A program made the translations under genes and the position numbers. A stretch of 6,728 nucleotides of DNA from Nitrospinota bacterium (lineage in GTDB: Bacteria > Nitrospinota > Nitrospinia > UBA9942): assembly GCA_016234205.1 (NCBI GenBank), contig JACRGN010000298.1:1-6728 (forward strand), given 5' to 3'. This document shows, piece by piece, positions 6,469-6,728 of this stretch (position 1 is its first letter; every line of letters starts with the position of its first letter). Under the pieces are notes generated by a model that worked only from the letters and a program-made list of their open reading frames with translations, ran no database searches and was not told where the DNA came from.

Positions 6469-6728
6469 GGATGGTTCCTTTTGATATAACTACTATCCTG
6501 TTAGGCGAAACATAGAATTTTTTCTTGTCCTCTTCAATATCATAGCCTATGTGCATATCAGGTGGAATCTTTACGCCCTTATCAATGATAGCCCTTTTAA
6601 TCTTTGCATATCTTCCGATTTCAACATCTTCCATTAAGATAGATTCTGTTACAAAGGAATAGCTGTTTATCCTGACGCGCGGTGAGATGATGCTCTTATC
6701 TATATGTCCTCCGCTGATTATGCATCCC
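6461..6728 (-). CDS. glgC: Glucose-1-phosphate adenylyltransferase (ADP-glucose pyrophosphorylase), C-terminal fragment
   Basis: Only the last 88 codons and the TAA stop are in the window; the first whole codon is at 6727. GlgC makes ADP-glucose from ATP and glucose-1-phosphate, the committed step of bacterial glycogen synthesis. The fragment is the left-handed beta-helix tail. It begins GCIISGGHIDKSIISPRVRI, continues with hexapeptide-like turns (VEIGRYAKIKRAIIDKGVKI), and ends in the family's terminal pattern: P-x-x-M-x-IG, EED-x-x-x-FY, then a hydrophobic strand (IVVISKG) and TILE. This parallels E. coli GlgC (GCVISG, SRVRVNS, VIDRACVIPEGMVIG, EEDARRFY). The catalytic and ADP-glucose-binding residues lie outside the window, so activity and allosteric type cannot be judged. 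Its last 8 bases overlap the start of the following GH57 gene. Confidence 0.95.
   Translation of the reverse strand, partial: GCIISGGHIDKSIISPRVRINSYSFVTESILMEDVEIGRYAKIKRAIIDKGVKIPPDMHIGYDIEEDKKKFYVSPNRIVVISKGTILE
6476..6480 (-). promoter_or_regulatory. Shine-Dalgarno site supporting the TTG start at 6468
   Basis: AAGGA (within AAAAGGAA) on the minus strand lies 7 nt before the TTG at 6468, inside the last codons of glgC. It supports TTG as the real initiation codon of the amylopullulanase-type GH57 gene. Confidence 0.65.

Overview
The window is a compact bacterial glycogen / alpha-glucan operon read entirely on the minus strand. In transcription order (right to left) it holds the 3' end of glgC (ADP-glucose pyrophosphorylase), a GH57 glucanase of the amylopullulanase/alpha-amylase type (720 aa), a second and only distantly related GH57 protein of the 4-alpha-glucanotransferase type (714 aa), a two-domain HIT-fold nucleotidyltransferase of the GalT / ADP-glucose phosphorylase group (336 aa), and the first 346 residues of glgA (glycogen synthase). 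Both window edges cut a gene. No RNA gene, transposase, CRISPR array or promoter was recognised.

The layout is extremely tight. glgC and the first GH57 gene overlap by 8 nt, with a TTG start inside the end of glgC. The two GH57 genes share one base (TAATG), and galT and glgA overlap by 4 nt (ATGA). Each start has a recognisable purine-rich Shine-Dalgarno sequence, so the cluster looks like one mRNA with translational coupling at three of its four junctions.

The only real gap, 116 nt between the glucanotransferase and galT, is almost filled by an unusual structured repeat. Six heptamers of consensus TGNAAAA (2069-2110) are followed by a 12-nt spacer and then by six heptad positions in the opposite orientation on the other strand (2123-2164). 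The distal array begins exactly on the TGA stop codon of the upstream gene. This is the most unusual signal in the window.

Functionally, GlgC makes ADP-glucose and GlgA polymerises it. The two GH57 enzymes probably trim, transfer or debranch alpha-1,4/1,6-glucan. The GalT-like protein has a HxHSQ active site and a second CxxC, which resemble ADP-glucose phosphorylases as much as classical Leloir GalT, so it may act on ADP-glucose in this pathway. None of the complete proteins has a signal peptide, so the pathway is probably cytoplasmic.

The AT-rich, Lys/Glu/Ile-rich coding sequence, GH57 enzymes with archaeal and thermophile relatives, and clustering with glgC/glgA suggest a Gram-negative anaerobe of the Nitrospirota / Desulfobacterota (deltaproteobacterial) kind, possibly from a metagenome. 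The sequence alone does not settle the taxonomy.
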